Shown in pieces: positions 44,215 to 55,800 of a DNA stretch of 64,000 bases (its first letter is position 1; every line of letters starts with the position of its first letter). Source of the stretch: Gautieria morchelliformis (taxonomy: Eukaryota; Basidiomycota; Agaricomycetes; Gomphales; Gomphaceae); NCBI GenBank assembly GCA_015179125.1, contig WHVA01000104.1:62001-126000 (forward strand). The letters are read 5' to 3'. The translations under genes were made by a program, and so were the position numbers. A model generated the notes under the pieces. The model was not told where the DNA came from. It made no database searches and worked only from the letters and a program-made list of their open reading frames with translations.

Positions 44215-46292
44215 GCCGACTTACGATCGTAAGGGAAGCTCATTTCCAGAAGCACAATCACAGCTATCTCGGGCCATATATGTTCATTCCGCTTGGGCCA
44301 CCAAAGCTTCCGAAGGAGATCTTAAAAAATAAAATCAAGGATGGCCAGGGTCCGTAGCATTTCGCGTCGCGCAGTTGGTAATTCACGTAGACGATGGTCT
44401 GTTCTCCAAGCTCCATGTCTCTTGAGTATATCGTCCAAGAAAATTTCGAATTCCACGCCATTTCAACTGAGGCGACTTCACCGTCCTTTGCTCGTGTTCG
44501 AGGTGGGGAACCAACGGTCCGATGGCATATCCGGCACGTTGTCTCGCCACACCACACTCGCATCACATCACGGTTTTGCGATGCGTACGCTGCAATTGCG
44601 ACGCGAGCTCATTCCGCCACATTCAGCCGCGAAGTATTTGACATGTGTAACGTGGTGAGGTGAACACGGGCGTGCGCAAGGGATACGACAATTGTGCGTG
44701 AAAGACCTAGGCACATACATGCGGTGGCGAGCGCTTGGGGCTGGTGAAAGATGAAGATACAAAGCAGCATCAACCCAGACCCAGACCACGTGGCTGGTTT
44801 CTGTGGAGCATACCTCCTGCGAACTGCACGCATAGTCGTACGGTGGCGGCAATGCAGGCCTAGGGATAGTCACTGCGCTTGCGTGGGACGGGTGATACAG
44901 AAAATCGACCCAAAGCTGTTCAGCTGTGATATTACAGAAACGGGGCAGGTTACTTCGTCTATGAGATCCTCGACCGTTGTCCCTGCCGCTCCAGCCTGCT
45001 CGCGGGCCTTCGTCGCCACATCCCCGAACCCGCGATATGAAGCAGTGCAGAGGCGACGAGGCGACCGAAGCAAACACCGGAACGCTTCTCGAGTCCCAGC
45101 CACATAACAGACGTGTCATAATACGAGAAGAAGGAAGGCGGTCAAATGATGAATTTGCGTAGCCATATAAATCAAAAGCACGTCTATGTCGAGGCGACAG
45201 CGGATCGTTTCCGAATTGCGGCAAAGGTCTGTTTGGGGTTACGGCTCACGTGCTTGTAATAGCGGCGAAATTTCTCGAGGACCCTCGATACCGATGTAAA
45301 AAGCTCGAGACTTCTTCATGGATGGTGAAGAATGCATGCTCGAATGGACTCGTCAAGGCCGTATTAGTCAAATTACTGTATCTGATAGTCCCCTCGGCTC
45401 TGGAGTCCGCCTCAGGCTCGATACCCGAGAAGTAGAGCAGCAATGGTTAATAAAAGCTTTTCTACAGCGGGTACACCGTGGCATGGTACTGCTTACCACA
45501 CGCTGGCATGCATAGCAGAATTAAGTGTGCGGAGAAGGCCGTTTGCGTCGATTCCATGATACAATGAGAAATTGGGAGTCAGCGGGGCCGGGACGCGCTT
45601 TATAATTGTGAAATGCACGGTAACACTGTAATTAGACGCCGAGAGTTTGCGACTCGCTGGCTGCTCGCATCGTGGAAGGAAGTTAGGAATCGGAGCTCAT
45701 AAGCACAAAGAGATTCAGACCGAGTAAAGCGAGTTGTTAGGGTAGTCTCTCGAGATAACCAGTTGGAATCAACATTTGGATAAATGGGTGCTAAGAGTCT
45801 CGAAGATGCGAGCGGGTCTCATTTTATAGGTCGGCCCCGGCTCCTCCAAGTCATTCATCGCCGCCTCGGATTACATAACCCTCCAACTTCATCATTTTTC
45901 AGCTCCCCCGGTCGTGTTCTATTCTTCACTGGGGTGATAACGGTGTCACGAGTAGATATTGACGAGAAAGGCCTTTAATATTTTGGCACCCTGTAGTCCC
46001 TTGTAGGTCTCCCTTGATTACCTAGTGCCTTATGACCCTGGCATCACGAGTTGACTTGACGAGCAAATAAGGCCGAGTGGCTCCAGGTGAAGCCGAGTTC
46101 ATATCTTAATTCTGGTCGATCTGTTGCCCTCTGTTACTTGGTGCGAACGAGCGCACAGCAAAGCCTTGGACAAGGCCCGTGACAACGAGTCTACGACCGT
46201 CACCTCGGTTGTTTGTTTCGACAACGGCACCAAACCATCATCACAGCTAATTATCGTTCCACATCGCCACTACTGCAGTCTGCCACGCGAGC
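44215..46292. other. Region with an uncertain minus-strand gene
   Basis: Between about 45110 and 44740 the minus strand has GTREAFRCLLRSPRRLCTAS, then YRGFGDVATKAREQAGAAG and VEDLIDE, which looks like a mitochondrial import signal and the start of a small organellar protein. A 218-codon frame (45224-44568) overlaps it in another frame. Short candidate introns exist but no consistent model emerges. The rest holds nothing recognisable. Confidence 0.3.
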
Positions 46293-47633
46293 ATGAGGGA
46301 CAACAGTACGCTACCACAAGAGCTGATTGATGCCGTTACCCACATTCTCCACGACGACGAGGACCGCGATGCTTTACTCAAATGTTCACTGGTTTGCAGT
46401 TCATGGCGTCTCTCGAGCCAACGCCTTCTTTTCCGACGAGTAGCTCTTGCACTGGACGGAGATGACTGCAAGCGACTGGCTCAAACTTTACTCAGTTACC
46501 TTCATCTTGCCGATTACTTCCGAGAGCTGCAGGTGTACTGGTATGATGACCGGTCGTACGGGGACAGGGAGTCCAGGATTGAGGCGCACCTGGCTATAGA
46601 TCAATCACTCCTCGCGGTTACGCAAGCTCGGCAAGCTCCAGACCATAATACTATTAAGGCTGGATTGGAGTTTAATGACAGTAGATCTCCGTCAATCGCT
46701 TCGATGGGTGCTCATGCGACCCTCGATCACGTTCCTAACACTCGACATTACTCGCAATGGAGGCGACCCGGTCGACTTCGTGAGTCTTATATTTCATGCT
46801 GAAGGTCAAATGGACTTCTCGTTAACTGATGTCGTTTGGCCATCGTTGCAGTTTCAGCACCCCTTGACGCAAGAAGATCAAGGGGAAAATGATGATGAAC
46901 CAAGACCTGACTTAGAGCCCAGACACCTTTCTCACCTGAATTTAGGTCTGAGGTTAGCAGGCAATTGCCACGCATACGTTGACTGGTTTCTTGGGCCTCG
47001 GTCGCATTTTGAGGTGTCGCACATACAGACTTTGCGTGTAGATCATCTGCGCGAAGGCGACGGACAAGCTTTAAACCGCCTGCTTCGCGCGATTGGCAGC
47101 TCGAGCGTATGCGTGAGTAACCACCTATCTTGGACTCAAATAGGTTGCCTGACTTGATAGGTTAAGCATCACCCGAACAAGGGTTCGACATCAAACTGGA
47201 ACTTAATCCGAATATTAGAGTCCTACGTTTGACAAATATCATTGTTGCCGAGCCATTGGGCGAAGGGGGCCCGTCATCGTTCGGGTTGGACTGGCTTCTA
47301 CGTTTCCTTTCCAATATTGACATTTTTAACAAAGTAGAACAGATCGGGTTCGATGGATTCATTGGCAGTGAGTATATGGAGGCGCGCTTACGTTCTGGCT
47401 CGGGGAAAATTGACCGCCTCCTTGCGGGCAAGTTTCGAGAACTGCAGAAGCTGAACATCATGCTTCGGGACCCCTTGGGAGACTGGGAGGACAACTGCCT
47501 CATGTATACAAAGATTTCTCGGGGCACGCGTGACGCGCATCCATTGTTAGTAGAGCGAGGTGTTTCGGTGGATGCTCGGTGCAAATATTGTGGTTACTGG
47601 CAGGTAGTGGGAGGAAACATGGATCTATTTTGA
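46293..47633 (+). CDS. F-box domain protein
   Basis: Probable substrate adaptor of an SCF ubiquitin ligase; basidiomycetes have many fast-evolving members. The start MRDNSTLPQELIDAVTHIL leads into a typical F-box (LLKCSLVCSSWRLSSQRLLF, residues about 8-45). A change of frame follows that a GT-AG intron at 46533-46626 would explain. The body then reads RPSITFLTLDITRNGG, HLSHLNLGLRL and DHLREGDGQALNRLLRAIGS, in the style of degenerate leucine-rich repeats. The last part (about 47185-47633: NIRVLRLTNI and FRELQKLNIMLRDPLGDWED) is in a third frame; the GTGAGT at 47113 is an obvious donor, but no acceptor keeps the phase. The gene may be slightly misread or damaged there. Confidence 0.7.
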
Positions 47634-48487
47634 CATAACTCGCAATATATACAGCCGCACGCACTTGAAACGTTGTGATCTCGAGCATCATGAGTATTTC
47701 CTCGGTGTACAAAAGGTTGACCTCACTGATCACCCCGAGTGATCGAATGCCGGCTTAGAAGTCACTACTAGTAGTCAGCGAGTGCACCCTGCTAGTTCCG
47801 GGTCTGCACGCGGCGTTCCACCCACTTCCAACGCAAGACCAAGGCTTTCTGTGCAGCCTGCAATACAGTACTACTATATGGCTCTTCATCACATAACATC
47901 CAACGATCCCCTTTCTCAGCTCTCACACACAGCGACAAGCCCCCAACACGATACTGAAGTACTGAGCACTGACAATCGCACATACCGACTCCAAACTGAA
48001 TAACCGAATACTGTACATTTAGAACCTATGTAATAGATGTACGTCCGATCTCGTACTGTTCAGAGCACAATATTTCTTGTGCCAGTTTTGGCGGACGTGC
48101 TCCCGGGGCCAGGTAGCTCGTAGTGACTGATATTGATATTGCGGGTACGATTTAATTCGCCACGATGCACGATGTCGTCCGAGGACTGCCGTGTGGATTC
48201 TCACATGGGTAAAGTACTACTGTCGTCTCAAATATCAAATCCCAAAAAAAAAAACCACTCCAAATCCCCATCAAAACCTCTACTCTTCGCGAGAGCTCTC
48301 CTTGAGTCGCTTCTCGGGCCCCGCGGAATTCGAAGTATACTGTAAGTGTCCGAGGTTAACTTCAACGGCAATCCGAGCGTCGCCGCGGCGCTCACTGCAT
48401 ATCTTCAGTATACGATGTCTGAGCAAATATTTCAAGTTGTTTCGCCCTTGTAGACGCGCATGATAATTATTAAACCGTCGGGCTGTA
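47634..48487. other. Intergenic region including the first duplication copy
   Basis: No gene seen. 47719-48022 is the first copy of the duplicated segment. Confidence 0.4.
47719..48022. repeat. Segmental duplication, copy 1
   Basis: From GACCTCACTGATCACC to ATTTAG this segment matches 48488-48999 with scattered differences, sharing GGCGTTCCACCCAC, ATATGGCTCTTCATCAC and CAATCGCA..TACCGACTCC. It lacks the insertion found in copy 2. Confidence 0.85.
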
Positions 48488-48999
48488 GACCTCACTGATC
48501 ACCGGCACCACGAGTGATCTAATACCGGCTTAGAAGCTAGTCACCCTGCCCGCGGGCCTGCGGCGCGGCGTTCCACCCACCCCACTTCCGACACAAGCCC
48601 AAGGCGTTCTGTCCAACTTGCAATATATATATATATGGCTCTTCATCACTCAACATCCAAACGATCAATCCCCTTTATCAGCTCAGCTCACATACAATGC
48701 GAAGGATCCCAATACGCGATACTGAGTACTGAAGTACTGACAATCGCATATACCGACTCCGAACTTAAATTTTTTTTTTCTCATCATTTTATTCGACCGT
48801 AGGCCGTATGCCTATGATGGTCGTTACACGGTTTCTACCTACGGTGAGCACGGGCCTTTCCCCTCTCTCCCTGGGTCTCCCGGCTCTCTGCGACCTCGCG
48901 CTGATGGCCGCACCGACGACGGGCCTTCCCCCCCGTCAGTCCACCTCCCTCGGAGGTGTTTGCTCCGAACTTAATAACCGAATAATACTGTATATTTAG
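48488..48999. repeat. Segmental duplication, copy 2, with an insertion
   Basis: Same order of blocks as copy 1, interrupted at 48768-48962 by a retroposon and carrying an expanded TATATATATATA run before GGCTCTTCATCAC. Both copies look promoter-like (TATA followed by pyrimidine-rich text), but no gene start follows. Confidence 0.85.
48768..48962 (-). mobile_element. Non-LTR retroposon insertion (SINE or 5'-truncated LINE)
   Basis: A 195-bp GC-rich segment begins on plus with a T run, i.e. has a poly(A) tail on minus, and is flanked by an 11-bp target duplication CTCCGAACTTA (48757-48767 and 48963-48973). The duplicated copy at 47990-48010 shows the uninterrupted site. Just before the tail, minus reads CATACGGCCTACGGTCGAAT and AAAATGATGAG. 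No A/B box of a tRNA-derived SINE is evident, so a short LINE 3' end is as likely. Confidence 0.8.
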
Positions 49000-49116
49000 T
49001 AAAACCGCAGGTACAAAATACGCTTTTCCGAACGAGAACGAGAACGCAAGTCTGCCACTACCTAGACCGTTTCCGTTATATATCAATCTGCAGTACATTC
49101 TGTACACTCTATAGTC

Positions 49117-50365
49117 GTGTTTGACTTTGATTTTGGTCGGACCTTGACTGAGGAAGGCTCAGGCTGGCGGTTTTTTAAGTGGTGGTGGTGGCGGGGCTAT
49201 CGCTCGCCTCCCCTCCCTAACATGCCTCAACCCTCAACATACCTCCTCCCACCCCCATACACATACGCATACGCACACACATACTCCCCCCCTCTCTCCT
49301 CGGCGCGCCCCTCCTCGCCCTCGCCCTCACCCTCACCTGCCCCACATCCCTCCCCACCCGCATCCACACCACGCCCCACCCCCGCCAACCCTGCCTCGGA
49401 GTCCGACTCTGCCCTACTCGCCCCCCGGGAAAACACACGCCCCGTGCGCGGAGCGTGCCCCACGGAAACTCCCCCGCGCCTGCGCCGGACGAGGATGCGG
49501 CGAAGGGCCGCGTGAGGAGCGTGTGTGCGAGGACTTGTTGGGCGCAGAGGATGTGGCGGGGGTTGCGTTGCGGGGTGTGTGTGTGTTGCGATGTGCGGGA
49601 GGTATGCGTGTTGCGGGGGCCGCGGGTATAGGCGAGGCATGTTGCAGGGCGGGGCGGGTGCGGGTGCGGGCGGTATGGAGATGAAGGAGAGGGAGGGGGC
49701 GGGGGGAGTCTGAGTCTGAGTTGGAGGATGTGGAGGCGGATGAGGACGAGGAGATCGCGACAGAGGAAGAGGAAGAGGGAGTATCGGAAGGGGGGGGGGG
49801 TGAGGAAGACGAGTACGCGCACTTCGACGCCGGTGGCGCCGCACACCCAAGCGCAAACGCGCTCCTCGGAGCGTCAACTTGGGGGCGGCTCGGGGCGTGC
49901 CCGGGTGTACAAGGTGTACAGGGTGTGCAGGCTGCTGCAGAGCGGGGGTGTGAGCATGGAGCAGCTGGAGAGACATAGACACGGCACTGAGACAGGCCCT
50001 CTGGCGAAGCGAGAGGACGGAGCATCGATACCGCGTTCGAGCGGCCGGAAGTGGCGGGGTGCGGGTGCGTCCGCAGGCATGAGAGTGGGGGCACCATGGA
50101 TGTTGGGTCGGGGGGATGGGCGCCGGCAGGGGTGGGGGCCATGAGTGCACGGATGTGGGTGCCATGTGTGACGAGGGTTCAGGGTGCATAACAAATATGG
50201 GGCCAAGGGATAGGGCTGGGATGTGGATCCTGCGTCGAGTCTCGTCGCACGAACTACACTATCGGTTCTTAGCCATGAGCATCTTCGACCCATAAGTATT
50301 ATACAGATTGTCCAGATATATCGACATGGACATACGGCAGACACAGTCATATGCTCGCGGCACAC
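49117..50365. other. Strongly GC-skewed low-complexity region
   Basis: The plus strand is C-rich to about 49500 and then G-rich to about 50150. Open frames of 100-320 codons exist in five frames, all Pro/Ala/Ser/Arg- or Glu/Gly-rich, including an acidic run (EDVEADEDEEIATEEEEEG, plus) at 49721-49790. The composition alone keeps frames open, so no gene is called. 49117 (MFDFDFGRTLTEEGSGWRFF) could be a real start. Confidence 0.4.
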
Positions 50366-50540
50366 AAAATTATTTTATTTCGGCTGCCGACGGATAATGG
50401 ACGCGTTCTGGTGGCGGTGAGGTCACGTGACTGCATGGTTTATGGTTTGTGGGTCCATGGATGTGTTCATAGATGTGTCTGTGGATACTTGCTGTAAAGT
50501 CTTGGACAAGGTCCTGTTCATTGAGAGCGCTGGCAGAATC
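50366..50540. other. Short spacer before a solo LTR
   Basis: Nothing recognised. Confidence 0.4.
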
Positions 50541-50894
50541 TGTTATTGGATTCTAGAGGGACATTTCCTAGGGGCATACATCATCATCAATGGATTATCC
50601 TCCTAGGGGCTCACATCATCATCATTGACATCATTGGTGATGTATGCACTCCTAATCCAATGTTCCATAGGGTTTTACCCCTGTTCACCACTGTATAAGT
50701 AGCTAGGACTTTAGCTACTACAAATCATTGGTTCCAGCCCATTCACTCACATTGTTGAGTCCAGTTGAGTGAGTTAACAGTGTTCTCACTATCAGTCTCA
50801 AGTTCTTTTCCCTACATCTCCTGCGCTTGAGTTAATGTGCAGACTCCTCCGAGTCCTTCCCATTTTGGCAAGGCAATGAAATAACGAAATAACA
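50541..50894 (+). mobile_element. Solo LTR (354 bp, target duplication GAATC)
   Basis: Begins TGTTATTGG and ends GAAATAACA, so TGTTATT is inverted at the ends, and is flanked by exact GAATC at 50536-50540 and 50895-50899. A TATAAGTAGC-type box at about 50694 suggests the U3/R boundary, with transcription rightward. No internal region remains. It is a different family from the 1-kb LTRs. Confidence 0.88.
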
Positions 50895-51432
50895 GAATCG
50901 AGTACCTGTATCCCATTTGGCTGCACTCCTCACATGCCACTGATTACCGTCTCACTCACCTCTTGCCTTGTACAAAACATGCCTTCCACAATGCTCGCTG
51001 ACTTCGAATGGCCCACGCCCTCCCTCAGTAAGTTGTCCGATGATCGGCTGCACTGTCATCCACAAATTTATTTATTTTCCAATTTATCGTCTTTTGGGGC
51101 CGCACCCTATGTAAGATGGTGTGTACATGCTTTGTCACAAATTGTTTCCTTCTCACCTCTCGACCTCTATCTCAGCTTGTACCTCACGGGCATAACCCTG
51201 GGTATGTCCGTGCCTGTTTGGGTGGGGTAGGTGAATTCTCGTGTGCGTGATTCCTCTGTCTGTCCTGTCTCATGTCCTGTTCCCTTCTCATATTCCTTAG
51301 GAAGCGTCATGTTCTCGTGTGACTTCTCGAGCCGTCCCGTTTTGTGGTGACTCCTCTGTCTGTCCCTCATCCACAAATACCAGCTTCTGTCGTGAGTACT
51401 TTTTTATCCTTGCCACAAACTTGGCACACTTG
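50895..51432. other. Region without a recognised gene
   Basis: Pyrimidine-rich on plus. CCTCTGTCTGTCC occurs twice (51256, 51353). No coding signal. Confidence 0.4.
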
Positions 51433-52417
51433 TGTCAAGATTGGTTTTAGGCGTTAATATCGTGTATTAGTGAACACAGTGAATGCCCGAATGGGTTGTG
51501 CAATGAAGTGTGCTATTCGGTGAATAAGATGAACTAATAAATGTTCAGGAGGTAAGAAGGCTGCCCGAACAGAGCTCACCCTATCTACAGTCATAGCGAA
51601 GTAGCCCGTGATACTTGACGATGTAACGTACAAGGCCTCATGGAAAGGTTGTCTAGTAGTGACAATCCTTTTGCCGGCGAAGGTGCTCCTTCGGAGCCTT
51701 TCGCTGACAGCACCGATGATAGTATGAAAGCTAAGGTAGTGAAGGCGAAGTACAAAAACTCACCAGTGGTGCTTAAGTCCTCCTCTAGTCGAAGATGGTG
51801 GTCTATAGAAGAGGGCTCAAGACGATGGTCACAGTGAGGTCAGGTTTTTTCACAAGATAGATGTATGATAATTGAACTTCAGAATATACATGTGAATGTA
51901 AACTACTTATACCGAATGCTCATATGATGCTAGTGAATAGGAAAGAGGCCATCTTGAGTCAGGGTTGGATAGGGGTGCGCAGTCAGGATACAAATAGATG
52001 AAACACATATACAATAGAATAAAAGAGGAGTGCGAACATGAAATGATGGGGAGGAAAGAGGATAAAGGTACCTATGTAAGAAAACATGCCTTTAGACCTG
52101 CATACATGTTACCCTGCACGGACTCTTTGTCTGCTGGGTTGATCCCACACGATTTACGGGTAGGACATCCCACAAATGCATTCCGGCCATAGGGATACCC
52201 AAAGGGGGTCAGTTGGGAAGATGATGGGCCAGTGATGAACCATCATGCTGGGTAAAGGATGTTGATCATGTTTGATGGCGTGCCTACTGGCAAATGATGC
52301 GAGTAGCGAATGGTCATTCGGTGAATGCAGCGAAGAGCAAATGGAGCGAACATAGAGGAGGAGTGGTGGAAGGGGAAATAGGGATAGCTGGGTAACAGAA
52401 ATAAATGGGTCATGACA
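51433..52417 (-). repeat. LTR family 1, copy D (985 bp)
   Basis: TGTCAAGATTGG... to ...GTCATGACA, flanked by ACTTG and GCTTG, a target duplication with one change. It has only one subrepeat and is the shortest full copy. Confidence 0.8.
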
Positions 52418-52471
52418 GCTTGAATGCACTACGCTCCGCAGCCACCCTAGTGAGGTTCAAGCAGTCAGAAC

Positions 52472-55000
52472 TAGGGCTGAACACGAGTCAACCCACGGAT
52501 CACCCAGACTTGGATCCATGGGTTTTACTGCTCTGGAGACCCATACTCAGATCCGCATGGGTATTGGCCACAGGTAGATCTGAACGACCTGCGGGTCTCT
52601 TTGGTAAGCCACGGCGATGAATTTTGTCACTGCTTTGACTTGTTCTGTGCTCACTCGATGGCACCTTGCAAAAAAGCTCATAAGTCTGGAAGGGGCAGGT
52701 CCTCACGCATAGTCATAGATAGTGGCTCAGATTCTGAGGCATCCTGGGACACCGATGCTTCAATGGATCGCAAGGCCACTCCTGTTGACTAGGCCCCCAA
52801 ATCCCGGCTTTTTTCACCCGAAGAGGCCTTTGAAAAAAGGTTCAAAGCTTCTGAATGTACCAATGAGGAAGTGCATGGTACGCATGGATCAAACCCTTGG
52901 TCCCTATCAACCTACTCACGCACAGATGCGCAGATGCGCATCTGGCAGTCAGACTGCTACCGGCACTTTGTCTCCCCCCAGCAGTTATAGAAAAAGGCAG
53001 TAAAGTAATGTATAAGTCTATACGCAAAAGGTGAGTCTGAATACTGCATACCTGTGAGGAGATGGTGAAACTAACCCTGCGCACTGGGAACCCTTCGAAG
53101 AGCGTTACACGCAACAGGATGGATGAATCGACATCGAATCTCCAACACCATGTGAATGAGTGCTCACCGGTCAAATTGTCGGAGACTCATGCGCTCGCAG
53201 TGTATGCAAACGGAACTACTCACAGCAGCACTCACATGCTCTTCCTCTTGGCAAAGTGGTGTGCGCATAACCACCGACCCTTTTCCATCATCAATGACAA
53301 AGAATTGATTCAGATATTCAAGATGCTGTATGGCCGTGTGGATATACCAAGCCACGTGACCCTTTCACGGGATATTCATGAGGTATTTGACTTCTCAAAG
53401 GCCCATGTCAGCCGGTTCTTGAAGGTGAGTCCTTCACTTGCCATTGCTCCTTTGGCACATCACCGAGTGGCTTTGGGTAGGCACATGCAGGCAAAATTCA
53501 TTTGGCTGTGGATGGGTGGACCTCCCCCAATGTCTATTTGTTTCTAGGCATTACAGCACACTTCCTGAAGGATGGCAAGATGTAACACATCATCCTGGAC
53601 TTTATCAAGTATGTGTTCCTTTTTTTTGTTAGCTTTTTCCTCAGGTGACATGGAGCCAGGCTCGTGGCTTCTCACACGGGTGTGTACCTAGCAGAACAAC
53701 TCACGGCTTGCTTAAAGGACTACGGAATTGAGAAGAAGGTAAGCACATCTCTGATTTATGCATGGCTGTTACATCTCTACTAATATGGATGTAGATACTC
53801 ACTGTTGCATGTGACAATGCTGACAACAACAGGACGATGGCTGTGGCATTAGCCCAGTGCCTCCCTGATTTCAAGGGCAATGAGGTGCATGTGTGATGTT
53901 TCACCCACATCTTAAACCTGGTCATAAAGGTATGTTGATCTCACTGCGTAACTGTCTGCATACCATCTCGCTGATCCAGTACCATCTCAGGCAATTCTTT
54001 CCCCATTTGTGGCAAAGACCAAGAATGGCAAGGTCACTGACAAAGATGTTGCCCAAATGCTGCACGACATTGAGGAACCGGAAGATGAGGCCGAGGTAGA
54101 AGCTGCAGAAGGCGTGGATGCTGATCAAGAGGATGCTGATCAGCAGCTTCTTGAAGATCTGCTAGACTCTGATATTGACCCAGACATATCTACATCTGAT
54201 TTAGAGCAGGCACAGCTCACACTGGGAAAGGTATGGACCCTTGCATTTGCATCTGTGCCTCACAAGTGACAATGTCCTGATGTGGTCCTGCCCATAGATT
54301 AAGGCTTTATCTAAACACATATTCCATTCACCACTCCTGCGCACAGACATTGAGGCTATGTGTGCAACCGTATTACCGCCAATTGAGTACAAGCTCATGG
54401 TACATTCTGTTCCAACTCAATGGAACAGTGTTTCGGCCTCACTTGAGTGGGCCCTGTACCTCCGTGACGCATTTGATTCCCTGTGTAACCTCCCTCATCA
54501 CGACAAGACAAGGTCCACCAAGCTCCAAGCTCTTGCGCTATATGCTGGATGAAGAGGAGTCAAGTCGGGAAGGTGATGGGACCAGTGATGATCACACTGG
54601 GTAAGGATGTTGATCGTGTTTGATGGCCTGCCTACTGGTGAATGATGTGAGTAGCGAATGGTCATTCGGTGAATTTGGCGAAGGGCGAATGGAGTGAACA
54701 TAGAGATGGAGAGATGAAAGGGAAAATGAGGGTAACTTGATACAAGAATAAATGAGTCATGACAGTTGGGTGGAGTGGCAGGATGGACTGGATGAATGTT
54801 TTGACCAAATGCTCAATATTGTGGGAAGAAGCCAGGAAATGGCATGACAGGAAAGGAGCCTTGAACACCCAGTGGGGCATGACCGGGTATGTTCTGCATT
54901 GGCACATCTTTGGACTTTTTTTTTTGGAATCAAGTTTTCTTCTTTATGGCAATGGAAGTGTCTGAAATGTGAATTGTTTGGTGGAGTTTTCAGAGTGACA
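52472..55000 (+). pseudogene. hAT-type transposon relic
   Basis: A left end TAGGGCTGAACACGAG with GGATCCATGGG- and GATCCGCATGGG-type subterminal motifs precedes MAPCKKAHKSGRGRSSR, a Ser/Asp-rich start. Decayed transposase text follows across several frames: AGKIHLAVDGWTSPNVYLF, LTACLKDYGIEKK, ILTVACDNADNNRTMAVAL, THILNLVIKA, then MLHDIEEPEDEAEVEAAEG and MVHSVPTQWNSVSASLEWAL. These are hAT catalytic-core and insertion-domain signatures. Many stops and a fragment of LTR family 1 (to 54764) interrupt it. The dimerisation tail and right end were not identified. Confidence 0.75.
54590..54764 (-). repeat. LTR family 1, copy E (fragment)
   Basis: About 175 bp matching the end of copy D (TTGATCGTGTTTGATGG to GAGTCATGACA). 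The other end is missing. It lies inside the hAT relic. Confidence 0.75.
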
Positions 55001-55039
55001 CCGTGCATCTCAGAAACCTATTTGTGCATTATTAGCAGT

Positions 55040-55800
55040 GAGTAACATGGATAGAGTGCATGGACATACCAAAGCCACCACCCAGGATTGCAGTTGATTC
55101 CAGGACAAGTGTGCATGCTCTCCATTCTTGGTTAGCTTGCAAACTTTCGAAACACAAGTGCTCTTGCAGCAGTTAGAATATTCCGCCTTCAATGCCTCCA
55201 TGTAATCCTTTTTGCATTTTGTCAATTGGCTATGCTCTTCAATGTCAGACCCAAGTCAGCATCAGAATCAGCATTCAAATCTTGGATCTGAGCTTCTCTC
55301 TTCTTTCCGCCCCTGCCACCTGTATTTGCCACCGTTTTTCTTTTTTTTGCCAGAAAGTGCATGCCAAAGCGATGCCACATACTATAATACTACAATATCA
55401 GATACAGCTGCCATGGTAATACATATGTACACTTACATCTTCGTCCAGGATGATTTCTACTTCTACCCCACTCACATCACCCTTTTTCTTTTTTATCTGA
55501 GCACTTGTCACGTCATCCTTGAGAGTGGCCCAGTCGTATTCCTTGGCAAGCTTTGAGAGATGCTTGTTGTGCACTCCTTTGAGGCAGTAAGCTAGCTGGG
55601 GCATTTTGTTCACATTTTTGTAGCACCCAATGGCTTTGAAAATGCACTCCTCCACATCATTGAAATGTGCACTTGCTGGGATTTTGACACATTCAATGAA
55701 TCCTTCTGCTTCAGTACAATCCGGAACATGCAAAACAGTTTCTAGATGAAACATGAGTGTATAAATAATAAAATGCATACTAGGCTCATCCTTTACCTGT
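55040..55800 (-). CDS. Element-associated protein of unknown function, probably fragmentary
   Basis: The main exon (about 55740-55413) reads TVLHVPDCTEAEGFIECVKI, PASAHFNDVEECIFKAIGCY, LAYCLKGVHNKHLSKLAKEY and GVEVEIILDED. Splice-like ends are present on both sides (acceptor CATCTAG at 55741, donor GTAAGT at 55440). Further right-to-left, text with Cys residues (NCCKSTCVSKVCKL and HLSWNQLQSW) near 55200-55080 may be a later exon. I recall similar proteins recurring beside transposons in mushroom genomes, but know no function. The exon chain could not be closed. Confidence 0.4.

Noticed and set aside
45784-45978. Small plus-strand frame as a gene
   Set aside because: 64 codons with no motif, no splice neighbours and no conserved feature.
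49227-50189. 320-codon minus-strand frame rich in Pro, His and Arg
   Set aside because: Lies in strongly skewed GC-rich DNA where five frames are open at once; no motif, splice pattern or plausible composition for a folded protein.
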